DNA from: Nitrososphaerota archaeon
GTDB lineage: Archaea; Thermoproteota; Nitrososphaeria; Nitrososphaerales; Nitrosopumilaceae
DNA: 64,000 bases
Direction: 5' to 3'
Assembly (NCBI GenBank): GCA_028867785.1
Contig: JAGWFS010000001.1
Coordinates: forward strand, 62,001 to 126,000
Shown here: positions 45,157-53,503 of the stretch, in pieces
Layout of the letters: every line of letters starts with the position of its first letter
How positions within the stretch are numbered: position 1 is the stretch's first letter
Notes under the pieces: model-generated
Database searches by the model: none
What the model saw: the letters and a program-made list of their open reading frames with translations, nothing else
Told to the model about the DNA's origin: nothing
Program-made: the position numbers and the translations under genes

Positions 45157-45513
45157 CTAGCCTAGTATCTTTCCAATGTTGTAATACACTTGGCTTGAAA
45201 CAATTTTGTTATGATTATCCATCTCAGAAATATCAGATGCCAAGGCGCCAGTTTCCCTATAATACAGTACTACGACACCATTTACACCCACGAGCACATC
45301 CACAAAATCAAGTCTTAGGTCATGGTATTTTTTTATGCAAATTTCAAAATATTCTCGTAGTTTTTCTTTTCCGTTGATGAATTCACTCTCAATCCCAAGC
45401 ATCCTTGGCACCATGGGAGATGAGAATTGTACATTTTCTGCGTAATGTTTCATAACAGCATCCAGGTCATGTGCTGTCCAAGAGTTACACCAGGTCTTGG
45501 CATTCTCTAGCAT
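45157..45513 (-). CDS. NTF2-like / SnoaL-like protein
   Basis: A 118-residue cone-shaped NTF2-like fold: helix ENAKTWCNSWTAHDLDAVMK, YAENVQFSSPMVPRM strand, NGKEKLREYFEICIKKYHDL, and closing strands VLVGVNGVVVLYYRETG. Family members are small cyclases, isomerases or binding proteins; the active residue is not evident. It is preceded by the same element as the DinB operon and is located between the crotonase and a winged-helix regulator. Confidence 0.75.
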   Translation of the reverse strand: MLENAKTWCNSWTAHDLDAVMKHYAENVQFSSPMVPRMLGIESEFINGKEKLREYFEICIKKYHDLRLDFVDVLVGVNGVVVLYYRETGALASDISEMDNHNKIVSSQVYYNIGKILG

Positions 45514-45550
45514 TTTTTCGTAGTTCAGTGAATTCTCTGTTGAATAGAAT

Positions 45551-45595
45551 GATTGATAATCTCAGCTAAATGCACCTTATGATAACTATCAATTC
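45551..45595 (-). promoter_or_regulatory. Shared upstream element, copy 2 (NTF2-like gene)
   Basis: In gene direction TTGATAGTTATCAT, spacer, ATTTAGCTGAGATTATCAAT, aligning with 44256-44300 over ~45 bp. The adjacent winged-helix regulator is the obvious candidate to bind it (inference). Confidence 0.5.
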
Positions 45596-45627
45596 AACAT
45601 TAACAGTTTTTGCCATAATAATACACA

Positions 45628-46446
45628 TTAGACTTTTTTCATGATAGATTCGTTAAATCTGTAAGCATGGTCCCACTGGTAGTTAAAAAAGTCGAGGCAC
45701 CATTCTCTAAATTGTGCATCCTTGCTCAAAAATGCCGTGTTCAGGTCTATCTCGCCATTGATATTTGGAAACATAATCATAGCCTGATTTTCAGTGACTA
45801 TCAAACTAGTATCGACACTTTTTAACATCCTTCTCTCCACAATCCCTTTTTCAATGAATTTGTCCCAAGAGTTCTTTTGTAATAAATCAGAGCGTTCTTT
45901 TGGTGTAATTGTATTTTCTCCAAAAATGTATGAGAATTTTACCTGTCTATTAGTTACACTATGCACTGCTTCTTTTGCAACCTCCAATGGATACGGCTGA
46001 ATTATTATTTTTAGATACTCTTTTGAATCACGGATCACATTTTTCCATTTTTCCAAAACAGGACCAATTCCGGTGATTTTCTCATGAGAGAGAAGATCGC
46101 CTATTCTGTAAACGAATTTTGTCGGAATGTTTCCAATATCATGTTCCTTGAAATGAGAATTGCTATCTGTAAGAAATTGAAAGGATGGTAGAAGATTTAG
46201 TGCTATTTTTCCACAAGTGGTAAGACTAAATGTATTTTTTCCATCTCTCCGAATAAGACCAATATCCTCCAATCTAGCGGCATTCCTATGTGTTTCTTGT
46301 ATTGTCATGTTTAGTGTAGTTCCAAGAGCAGACAATCTCTGGGCTTTTTTGTCAAGAGAAGATAACATCGATCTTCTGGATTCACTTGAAAGTTCCATGA
46401 AGAGCGAGTCAAAAAAATCCTTATTTTCACGGTCCATATTTAACAT
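45628..46446 (-). CDS. Winged-helix regulator with FilR1-type C-terminal domain
   Basis: A 272-residue protein. Residues ~15-90 are an ArsR-like winged helix (LSSESRRSMLSSLDKKAQRL, NMTIQETHRNAARLEDIGLI). Residues ~110-265 match the middle/C-terminal domain of archaeal FilR1/methanogenesis-regulator proteins (FVYRIGDLLSHEKITGIGPV, RRMLKSVDTSLIVTENQAMI, EWCLDFFNYQWDHAYRF). No membrane segment. Located beside two genes that share an upstream element. Confidence 0.8.
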   Translation of the reverse strand: MLNMDRENKDFFDSLFMELSSESRRSMLSSLDKKAQRLSALGTTLNMTIQETHRNAARLEDIGLIRRDGKNTFSLTTCGKIALNLLPSFQFLTDSNSHFKEHDIGNIPTKFVYRIGDLLSHEKITGIGPVLEKWKNVIRDSKEYLKIIIQPYPLEVAKEAVHSVTNRQVKFSYIFGENTITPKERSDLLQKNSWDKFIEKGIVERRMLKSVDTSLIVTENQAMIMFPNINGEIDLNTAFLSKDAQFREWCLDFFNYQWDHAYRFNESIMKKV

Positions 46447-46689
46447 CGAAAAATGTACAAATGGACTAATAAAGAATAGTGTTATCTTAGGTATGTTGAA
46501 AGTTCATGGATTAACCCAATAACTCACTAGAGGTATCATTTTCTAGTTGAACATCCTCTTTTTGGTGAGTCCTGTATGATCCAGCCACAATCTTGGCCAT
46601 GATTTCAGTCTGCTTTAAAATTCACTTCACCAAACTGCACTTAAATACAAATTTTGCATATTGAGTCGGTCCGATTGTGGATGTACAGG

Positions 46690-46707
46690 CTAGGAATCTT
46701 TTCCTAG
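46690..46707 (+). terminator. Hairpin CTAGGAA-TCTT-TTCCTAG followed by a T-rich tract
   Basis: A perfect 7-bp stem with a 4-base loop, followed on the plus strand by TCCTTTTTCTTTTTTG. About 45 bp upstream is a TATA-like TTAAATA (46641-46647), so a ~50-nt RNA ending here is conceivable. No plus-strand protein gene precedes it. Of the 550 bp between 46447 and 46996, the rest appears non-coding except for the small minus-strand ORF. Confidence 0.35.
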
Positions 46708-46820
46708 TCCTTTTTCTTTTTTGATGCCTTTGGCATGAACCTCGTTACCTTGTCTTCCAGTTCTTTGACATGCCATGCAATGGTATCACGTCTTTTTAGA
46801 ATAAAAAATTGCAGTATCAT
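46704..46820 (-). CDS. Possible 38-residue Lys-rich small protein
   Basis: ATG 46820 opens a frame with LKRRDTIAWHVKELEDKVTR and a lysine-rich end (MPKASKKKKD). The amphipathic middle looks coding. Against it, the ATG lies inside a promoter-like block (GAACAATGATACTGCAATTT) resembling the island promoters, so a shorter start or a remnant is possible. Confidence 0.25.
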   Translation of the reverse strand: MILQFFILKRRDTIAWHVKELEDKVTRFMPKASKKKKD

Positions 46821-46996
46821 TGTTCAGATATCAGAGACCAACACTTACGTGTATAGAACTTGTCACCTGCTCAGAGCTGAATGTGCTGATGAGAATGCAA
46901 GACCTGCAGTAGTCTGCCCGCGCTTGTCGCCATGAAAACATCGTCATATAATTAGAGGTCTTCCATGGGCATCTGACAAGTTTCAAGAGGCCCCTC

Positions 46997-47386
46997 TTAC
47001 GGGTTTAATTTAGCCTTAATTTTATCTAGAATTCGCTCTGCTCGTCTGATTGCATCTTCTGCATCTTTATCATTCATAAGAGTTGGCTGGTACTCGGATT
47101 CATTTTTCCTGTCCATCAATCCACTAAACTGCTTTTTCACATATTCGAATTCATCATTGGTCAAGATTCCTTTTATCAAGTTAATAACATCCGTATGTTG
47201 TCCAGATGAGCGTTTTCCACTATAGCGAGTAGTTAGTGCATCAAGAGTGTTAATTGAACTGTGTACTGCGTTCATTACTGCAGTATCATATGCCTTCTCT
47301 TTGAGGGCAATCTTAGCGATTCGTAATGCGTTTTCTGCTTTTATTAGATAGTTTTTGGCCTTGTTTTGATCAACAGATCTTGTCAT
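46997..47386 (-). CDS. HEPN-domain toxin (putative RNase)
   Basis: A 129-residue all-helical HEPN protein. The RNase motif R-x4-H is seen as R59-SSGQ-H64. Flanking helices KNYLIKAENALRIAKIALKE and TAVMNAVHSSINTLDALTTR are typical. In the HEPN/MNT systems this is the toxin, neutralised by the adjacent nucleotidyltransferase, often by adding nucleotides to a Tyr near the active site (here Y55). It overlaps the MNT gene by 4 bp. Confidence 0.85.
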   Translation of the reverse strand: MTRSVDQNKAKNYLIKAENALRIAKIALKEKAYDTAVMNAVHSSINTLDALTTRYSGKRSSGQHTDVINLIKGILTNDEFEYVKKQFSGLMDRKNESEYQPTLMNDKDAEDAIRRAERILDKIKAKLNP

Positions 47387-47985
47387 TTGATTTTCTCCAA
47401 TTCCAATCCTGTTATATGGACATGGTTGGACAATATTGAACGTATTAAATCACCTTTTTTTTTAGTTAGGAATTCTTTTTTGGCAAATATTATCGGAGAC
47501 ACCCTTGTGTGAAAGCCAAATGCAACATCCTCACTTGCATTTGCGATGGCTTCTATAGCATGATCATAATCATCGGATATTACTAGAACATCTATATCAC
47601 TATCCTCTTTTTCCTCGCCCCTTGAAACACTTCCAAAGATTACAGATGATATGATTTTTTTTGTATTAAGATGACCTTTTAAAATCGAAATGACTTTGGT
47701 GACTGTCTTTTCTTCAGCTTGAAGAATTGGTTCTATAATTTCCTTTAACACATAGCTTTTTTCATTTAATGAGATCTGATGTGCTCTTCCTACTGGTTGT
47801 ACCTGTACAACGCCAAACTTTTCTAATTCTGCCACTGTTGCGGATACCTCTGGATGTGAGGCACCTGCATCCTGTGCAAGACGTCTAATTGTAAAGATTC
47901 TGCCCTTATAGTGTACCAAAACACGAAGTGTACTTATGGCTATTTTGTTCCCAAGCACTTGTTCTAGGTATTTGTGCAGTTTCAT
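47383..47985 (-). CDS. MNT-type nucleotidyltransferase antitoxin with N-terminal HTH
   Basis: A 200-residue protein: winged-helix domain at residues ~15-75 (ISTLRVLVHYKGRIFTIRRL, EVSATVAELEKFGVVQV), then a minimal nucleotidyltransferase with FGSVSRGEEKEDSDIDVLVI (the GS motif followed by the D130/D132 metal pair). The N-terminal HTH is a natural repressor domain. Two palindromes lie directly before its ATG, so autoregulation is likely. First gene of the HEPN/MNT pair. Confidence 0.85.
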   Translation of the reverse strand: MKLHKYLEQVLGNKIAISTLRVLVHYKGRIFTIRRLAQDAGASHPEVSATVAELEKFGVVQVQPVGRAHQISLNEKSYVLKEIIEPILQAEEKTVTKVISILKGHLNTKKIISSVIFGSVSRGEEKEDSDIDVLVISDDYDHAIEAIANASEDVAFGFHTRVSPIIFAKKEFLTKKKGDLIRSILSNHVHITGLELEKIK

Positions 47986-47986
47986 G

Positions 47987-48028
47987 TATGGTAAATATCT
48001 CTACCATATGGTAGAAATTTCTACCATA
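47987..48028. promoter_or_regulatory. Tandem operator of the HEPN/MNT pair
   Basis: Two overlapping 22-bp palindromes: 47987-48008 (TATGGTA...CTACCATA, imperfect centre) and 48007-48028 (TATGGTAGAAATTTCTACCA plus TA, perfect). They begin 2 bp upstream of the MNT ATG. Site spacing of 20 bp, two helical turns, favours cooperative dimers on one DNA face. Confidence 0.7.
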
Positions 48029-48109
48029 TAACTTTTTAGGAAATTTCACTCTAAATTGCACGAAGTGCATCTGATTAAAATTTCACGGGCCCTTGAGGAA
48101 AGTTCTCAA

Positions 48110-48226
48110 GTATACTTTTAGTGATTCTCATATCAAGATAGTAAAGGCGATAAAACACAGGTGGCAAGTGTTTCTCATCACAAGCAAATCGAGATCTTTT
48201 TACTAAAGCTTGGAGAATAGAGTTTT
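48110..48226 (+). pseudogene. Fragment related to the C-terminus of the 54586 gene
   Basis: The plus strand encodes HIKIVKAIK, then after a frame change SVSHHKQIEIFLLKLGE and a stop. The intact gene at 54586-54900 has TKVVDAIK and SVAHHRQVEVFLLKLGE. DNA identity is also high around CTTTTTnCTAAAGCTTGGAG. A 5' part is not recognisable. The remnant sits between the HEPN/MNT operator and the distal end of the 48264 operon. Confidence 0.45.
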
Positions 48227-48263
48227 CATTTATGCACCTTAACTTTTTATTTCATGCCCCTAA

Positions 48264-49586
48264 TTATGGTACAACGATGCTGGATGATATGTTAAAGACA
48301 GTATTCTTGCCTGGATACACTGAGACTAGATGCGTTTGTTTAGTATCATTGTATGTGTAAATGATATAATTTCCAGCTGGAAGTTGTAGGGAGTAGTGTG
48401 CATAGGCATCAGAAATAGATTTTCCTGCAATCGTTATGCCATCAGTTGCATACACGTCTACCTCATAGTGTGCACTTCGATTTGGAGATAATGCCGAGAT
48501 AGGACCGCCGTACACATACGCAGACACTATGCCAGAAAGTGTTCCATTTTTTTCCCGATTACCAGTATCATCAATTGATGACGCAGCAAATGTTCCCCAT
48601 CCACGTTCAACAAGTTTTGACGCAGTATCAGATGTCACACATGCAGTAGAATTATTATTTGATTTGATAACTAATTCATATCCGGATTGGCATTGAAAGT
48701 TTTCAGCATTTTTTATTGTGGATCTTGCATAATCCGATAAGCTAGGCCATACCGTCAAATCGGTTGAGACAGGAGGAGAAAGGGAATTAGGGTTGTTGAG
48801 GCTTTGCCAGACAAATACTTGTACAGTATAATTTCCTTCCTTGGATGGAGTCCATGAAACACTTGGACCAAGTGCTTGAGAAGGAAGCAACACCCCAGAT
48901 ATCCATGAAAGCGATTTCGTGACACCAGATTTATCCTGAACCTGAACAATATATGCAAAGGTCTGGTTTCTGATGGTGACATTTGTAAGATTTGATCTGA
49001 TCTGAATCTGCTTATCAACTGTTATGGTTTTCTGTTCATTTCCTTTATTGTCAGTTACTTGGATTGCAGAAGCTGGTACTCTCTCAAGTGGAGGGCAGCT
49101 CATACCAATGAAAGCAGTTGTTATGATGCCATGACCAGTGGTACCAAGAGACCATGGCGTTGTACCTGCATATTTTGCCGAAATTGTATCACCCTCAGTT
49201 ACATGTATTGCATCCTGTGTTGACTGCCCTTCCGATATTGTAACAGTTCCTTTGAATATTCCTGAATTGACCTCTGTTTCATAAGCAGTAATTTCTATGC
49301 CTTTCTTGTCAGAATCAGACCATACGTGTACTGCGATTTGATCTATTGATGTGCTATACTTGTTTGCTGCAGGATCTGTGACAGTTATGGTTGCCTTGGA
49401 ATAATCTGGCCCTTGTTCGGAGATAATTCCAGTGGAATAAGGATTGCAAGTCATTTCCCTTGTACCATAGCTGGCATTATCAAACCATATTTGGGGTTGA
49501 ATTTCATTTTGAGCCAATATGGTATTAAAAGGAAAAAGTACTATGGCAAACAAAAATGCGGTTATTGAAGGATACAGAATTTTCAT
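48264..49586 (-). CDS. Secreted protein with CARDB-like, RGW and carboxypeptidase-regulatory-like modules
   Basis: A 440-residue protein with signal peptide ending ILAQ. First a ~150-residue sandwich with IAVHVWSDSDKKGIEITAYE and GIFKGTVTISEG strands, common in thaumarchaeal surface proteins. Next the module AYIVQVQDKSGVTKSLSWIS ... KEGNYTVQVFVWQSLNNP. A divergent RGW module follows (CQSGYELVIKSNNNSTACV, ERGWG). Last a carboxypeptidase-regulatory-like domain (HYSLQLPAGNYIIYTYND, GKNTVFNI), shared with 51622. It starts directly after the preceding stop (TAG then ATG). Confidence 0.82.
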   Translation of the reverse strand: MKILYPSITAFLFAIVLFPFNTILAQNEIQPQIWFDNASYGTREMTCNPYSTGIISEQGPDYSKATITVTDPAANKYSTSIDQIAVHVWSDSDKKGIEITAYETEVNSGIFKGTVTISEGQSTQDAIHVTEGDTISAKYAGTTPWSLGTTGHGIITTAFIGMSCPPLERVPASAIQVTDNKGNEQKTITVDKQIQIRSNLTNVTIRNQTFAYIVQVQDKSGVTKSLSWISGVLLPSQALGPSVSWTPSKEGNYTVQVFVWQSLNNPNSLSPPVSTDLTVWPSLSDYARSTIKNAENFQCQSGYELVIKSNNNSTACVTSDTASKLVERGWGTFAASSIDDTGNREKNGTLSGIVSAYVYGGPISALSPNRSAHYEVDVYATDGITIAGKSISDAYAHYSLQLPAGNYIIYTYNDTKQTHLVSVYPGKNTVFNISSSIVVP

Positions 49587-51614
49587 CTAAGGCATGCCCA
49601 CATCAAGCTCTACAAACGGAGAACCGGCACACCCGCCGGGAATAAAGCTTATCCCGTATTTTCCCTGCTTTACATCAGGGCTTGCTGAAACAGTTGCGGT
49701 AATGGCAGCAGACCCATTGTATGATATGATTTCTGATGTTGGCTGGTATGATATTGTAACGCCAAAAAGCGAGTTTGTTTCAGACCCAGTCCTTGCGGTG
49801 CCCGAATCATAATAGAGATACGCCCCATTTGTAATGTTTATCTGGTTTGGACTGTATATTGGGGGATCAAGACCATAGGACGGACCTGTTATGGTGTATG
49901 TTATAGTGCCATTTTGTCCTGGCAAGATTTTGTAGTGGACTATGGAATCATTGTAGACTGAAAATCCCGACGAGTTTGTTATTGACAAGTGAGGAAATAT
50001 GAAACGACAAGAATAGCCAGGCCCGCTGTAGTAGGTCTGATCTATTACAGGAGTGTATGTTGGCCGTGTTATCTCAGACCAGCCATGAGACTTGGCCCTT
50101 TGTTCGTCAAAAGAGTTTATGCAGGCAACCATGTTTTCAGGCCTTGCCATGAGGACCAGGCCTTTGTTACATACCACTTCGTCTGCCTTGACTCCCGATT
50201 GCAATTGGCTGTAGGGAGAGGGAGCTGCAAAGATCCAGTTTCCGTAAGTGAGTTGCCATGTTCTTGTATCGTTGTAGGTGTCTGTCAGGGGAGGTGTCGA
50301 GATTGTGTATTGTGTATCATTGTACCGGTAGGCAAGCGATATGATGACGTTTCGTGGATCGTCGATTACAGGACCGTCCGGATTTGTAATTGCATAGACA
50401 CATCTCTGGTGTGGACCAAGCATGATACCGGGATCGTCGGATTGCGTTTCAAGGTTGATTTTATTCTCCGACTTGTGGGTTATCCCAAAATCATATCCTT
50501 CCATCTGGACCGGACTGTCTGTTGGATTGTAGAGCTCTATCCACTGTGAGACAGGCAGGGACATGGGTTTGCTCAACTGATATTCAGTGGTACCACATAC
50601 AGTATGGTTGGTTAGTGGGCCATACATCTCGACTTGACTTATTACTATAGGCAAAATCTTGGATGAGATGGTTGCTGTCTGGTTTGAGGATCCAAAGTAG
50701 GTGACAAAATTTCCTGACGCATCAAACTTGTCTATTCGTTTGTTGCCAGCGTCTGCGACGTATATGTTGCCCGCACCGTCTATTGCTATTCCTTGTGATT
50801 GATCCATATGGCCTGCACCTCTGCCTTGTGTTCCAATAGTCCCTACAAAGTTGCCAGATTTATCAAACTTGACGATCTGGCCTGAGGTGGATGCATATAT
50901 GTTTCCTTGATTGTCCACTGCAACCCCATATGCGGAATAGAACGTCTTAGTGCCATTGCTGACCTTAAACTGCATCAAAAGGTTGCCTGAAGCATCAAAT
51001 TTTTGGATAAAGTGGTTTGCAATATCTAGTGCGTAAATGTTTGACGAACCATCTATTGCCAGATAACCTGGAAGGTATTGCAAAGCCGAGACAGAAGCGT
51101 GTGTAGGAAATTGCAATAGGTACCCTCCCGATGGATCAAACTTTAGGATGCGTGAATTGTCAAGATCTCCCACATAGACATTACCTGAGCTGTCCACGAC
51201 AATGCCAATCGAGAGATCAAGCTGACCCTGAGATCCCCCCGGTGAGCCAAACTGTGACAGAAAGTTGTCAGACGGATCAAACTTTTCTATGCGACTGTTT
51301 CCTTGGTCTACTACGTATATGTTTCCTAGGCTGTCAACTGCAATACCTGTCGGATCTTTTAGCTGTCCCGGTTGGCTTCCATATGTGCCAAACTTTGACA
51401 GGAACCTGCCATTCTTATCAAATTTTAGGACGCTGTGGCCTCCATAATCTGCAACATAGATGTTGCCTGCACCGTCCAGTGCAAGACCGACTGGATTGTA
51501 AAGATGGTCAGGTCCAAGAGGCGTTGCAGTTATCGTTGATTCTTCCCCTCGTGCATTTGTTATACCTGAAATTACAAAGAACAGTATCAAAGCTGTTGAG
51601 AATAGAATTTTCAT
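49587..51614 (-). CDS. Secreted NHL-repeat propeller with lamin-tail-like and RGW modules
   Basis: 675 residues. Signal peptide (1-23), six or more NHL blades (VGLALDGAGNIYVADYGGHS, TGIAVDSLGNIYVVDQGNSR, IAIDGAGNIYVADAGNKRID) to ~300. A lamin-tail-like segment follows (ISQVEMYGP, SQWIELYNPTDSPVQMEGYD, QRCVYAITNPDG), then a divergent RGW module (SPYSQLQSGVKADEVVCNKG, ACINS, HGWS). A C-terminal ~170-residue sandwich with FGVTISYQPTSEIISYNG and GKYGISFIPGGCAGSPFVEL corresponds to the end of the protein at 60006. NHL propellers generally bind proteins, sugars or RNA; the ligand is unknown. Confidence 0.85.
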   Translation of the reverse strand: MKILFSTALILFFVISGITNARGEESTITATPLGPDHLYNPVGLALDGAGNIYVADYGGHSVLKFDKNGRFLSKFGTYGSQPGQLKDPTGIAVDSLGNIYVVDQGNSRIEKFDPSDNFLSQFGSPGGSQGQLDLSIGIVVDSSGNVYVGDLDNSRILKFDPSGGYLLQFPTHASVSALQYLPGYLAIDGSSNIYALDIANHFIQKFDASGNLLMQFKVSNGTKTFYSAYGVAVDNQGNIYASTSGQIVKFDKSGNFVGTIGTQGRGAGHMDQSQGIAIDGAGNIYVADAGNKRIDKFDASGNFVTYFGSSNQTATISSKILPIVISQVEMYGPLTNHTVCGTTEYQLSKPMSLPVSQWIELYNPTDSPVQMEGYDFGITHKSENKINLETQSDDPGIMLGPHQRCVYAITNPDGPVIDDPRNVIISLAYRYNDTQYTISTPPLTDTYNDTRTWQLTYGNWIFAAPSPYSQLQSGVKADEVVCNKGLVLMARPENMVACINSFDEQRAKSHGWSEITRPTYTPVIDQTYYSGPGYSCRFIFPHLSITNSSGFSVYNDSIVHYKILPGQNGTITYTITGPSYGLDPPIYSPNQINITNGAYLYYDSGTARTGSETNSLFGVTISYQPTSEIISYNGSAAITATVSASPDVKQGKYGISFIPGGCAGSPFVELDVGMP

Positions 51615-51621
51615 TTTCTAA

Positions 51622-52926
51622 TTATTTATAACCTATACCGTATACAATATTGAAAACAGTGTTCTTGCCTGAAAACACTGAAACAGCATGTGTTTGTCTA
51701 GTAGGATAATCCGGTGCGTAAATCGTGTAATTGCCAGCAGGAAGATGTATTGAATAATTTCCCTTATCGTCAGAAAGAGTTTTTCCCACAATTGTAGTAC
51801 CGTAGGCTGCATACACGTCTACTTCATAGTTTGCCTGCGGACCTGTACGGGGACCGCCAGCTAGAACCACGTTACCAGAGAGTGTTCCATTCATTTTCTG
51901 ATGATATATATCATCAATTGATGGCGTTCTAACCTCGGCAATGTACTCGTTGTAATAGACCTCGGTCTGGTATCGATGCTGTACTATACCAGCAGTCTTG
52001 TTCTTGTCAAGCCAAGTTATCTTCATTCCAGCATAGATTGGAACACCACCAAGGCCTGTATCTTTCATTTCGATTATCTCGGGTTTTGTAAATTGAGCCC
52101 AGCATAGAATGGTCGAGTTCGTGGTTCCGTCCGCAAGTCGTACTGTAAAGTGGCGTGTCTCATTTACCTTGTAGTATCCGTCAAACACAACTATTGGAGG
52201 ATGATGTCCGAAGGTTACGTTAATTGCCCTTGGAAATTCGGTGTCACAGTTCAGGTTGTCTTTTTCTGGCGTGCTAGAGCCAGTATAAAGAAATGTTACA
52301 TTATCCATCTCGACTGGTCTGTTTAGATAATCATATACAGGTGATTCATCATAATCTCGGTTTTGGCCATCAATCGCCATGCTCATTCCAAGACAAATAG
52401 TATTGTTTGGATAGTATTCACATAGTGGATGAATAACAGACAAAGAATGAAATGAAGTATCACGGATTGACGTTTGTTTGGACAAAGTTACAAGGAATAT
52501 ACTTTGAATTGATTTATCATTAGTAAATGACATGTTAAGAACATACGAACCAGGTTTTTCAAACAAGACTACAAATGGTTCAGTTTTGCTTGGAAAATAC
52601 ATAGAATAATTTCCTGTCATGTTAACAGGACACGGTATGCTGGTGTTGGTATAGTTGACAAGAAGTGTGTTTGGTTCCTCTTCTCGGTATAACGTGATTT
52701 TTGGTGTTATACAAGGCATGTTTCCATATCCGTTTTTGACTACAAAAAATCTCGCAGTATCACCAACTTGATATGTACTATTCAATCCAGGAAAGTCAAA
52801 AGATGCAAAGGATTTCCATTCATGCGATGGTGCCAAGGCAGGAGAAATGTTTCCAAAAATCATCAAAGCTGTAAGCCCTGCACCAATTCCGGCTGCAGAT
52901 ATTATTGCAAGAAGCATAATATTCAT
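51622..52926 (-). CDS. Secreted three-module protein (Ig-like, FPRAIN, carboxypeptidase-regulatory-like)
   Basis: 434 residues with a signal anchor (residues 3-25). The Ig-like module at ~40-150 (LNSTYQVGDTARFFVVKNGY, CITPKITLY, CPVNMTG) is the one found in 52923, 61263 and 19491. The FPRAIN/GHHPP domain at ~175-320 is the one that stands alone at 18880. The carboxypeptidase-regulatory-like end (GNYSIHLPAGNYTIYAPD, GKNTVFNIV) is shared with 48264. The gene overlaps 52923 by ATGA. It is a clear case of module shuffling. Confidence 0.82.
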   Translation of the reverse strand: MNIMLLAIISAAGIGAGLTALMIFGNISPALAPSHEWKSFASFDFPGLNSTYQVGDTARFFVVKNGYGNMPCITPKITLYREEEPNTLLVNYTNTSIPCPVNMTGNYSMYFPSKTEPFVVLFEKPGSYVLNMSFTNDKSIQSIFLVTLSKQTSIRDTSFHSLSVIHPLCEYYPNNTICLGMSMAIDGQNRDYDESPVYDYLNRPVEMDNVTFLYTGSSTPEKDNLNCDTEFPRAINVTFGHHPPIVVFDGYYKVNETRHFTVRLADGTTNSTILCWAQFTKPEIIEMKDTGLGGVPIYAGMKITWLDKNKTAGIVQHRYQTEVYYNEYIAEVRTPSIDDIYHQKMNGTLSGNVVLAGGPRTGPQANYEVDVYAAYGTTIVGKTLSDDKGNYSIHLPAGNYTIYAPDYPTRQTHAVSVFSGKNTVFNIVYGIGYK

Positions 52927-53345
52927 TTTACCTCAAATTCCTTTTTGATTTCATGATTCAAAAACGATGCGTCTATCGTGTATTTTGATGTATACCTTAT
53001 TGTCAATGAGTAGGTGTCATTTTTGGCAGGATAAACGACGCTGAACAATACAGGACCCTCTAGCGGACACATAAAAGAAGGAAATTTTTTCTCAAATATT
53101 ATAACTGAAGGCTGATCTGACTTGAAGATTGTAATCGCCGGCATACCACAAGGAATTCCATAGCCCGTAGCTTTAATCTGGAATTTTATCATTTGATTGG
53201 TGTTATAGGTATCGTTGATTCCTAAAATTTCCAGATTTGCATAATGTATCAGAAATTGAAGTTGTAGATGCTGTAACATTGCATAGGCACCTATGCCTAC
53301 ACCCATTCCTGCGATAAGAACTATCAAAACAAGACGAATTTTCAT
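52923..53345 (-). CDS. Secreted single Ig-like module protein
   Basis: A 140-residue protein: anchor (4-24), then one copy of the Ig-like module (ILGINDTYNTNQMIKFQIKA, TGYGIPCGMPAITIFKSDQP, FMCPLEGPVLFSVVYP). Two Cys in the same places as in 51622 and 61263 suggest a disulfide. It is the first gene of a four-gene unit (52923, 51622, 49587, 48264). Its upstream region lacks the island promoter block, which makes this operon the main exception among the multi-gene units. Confidence 0.72.
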   Translation of the reverse strand: MKIRLVLIVLIAGMGVGIGAYAMLQHLQLQFLIHYANLEILGINDTYNTNQMIKFQIKATGYGIPCGMPAITIFKSDQPSVIIFEKKFPSFMCPLEGPVLFSVVYPAKNDTYSLTIRYTSKYTIDASFLNHEIKKEFEVK

Positions 53346-53503
53346 TTTATAATGTTTGTCCTCTGTTTGGCCTCCCCCAGAGTCAAAAGAATAGTTCCTG
53401 CTACTGCAATACTTGAGGGTTTCATTGTCAGATTCAATTACTGTTTTGGTTTATAGGGTTTGATTAAATTCAAATTTAACGACAAACCTTAAATCATAAC
53501 GAC

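Noticed and set aside
47987-48028. Repeated ATGGTA/TACCAT units as a CRISPR-like array
   Set aside because: There are only two adjoining palindromes with no spacers and no cas genes; operator sites explain them.
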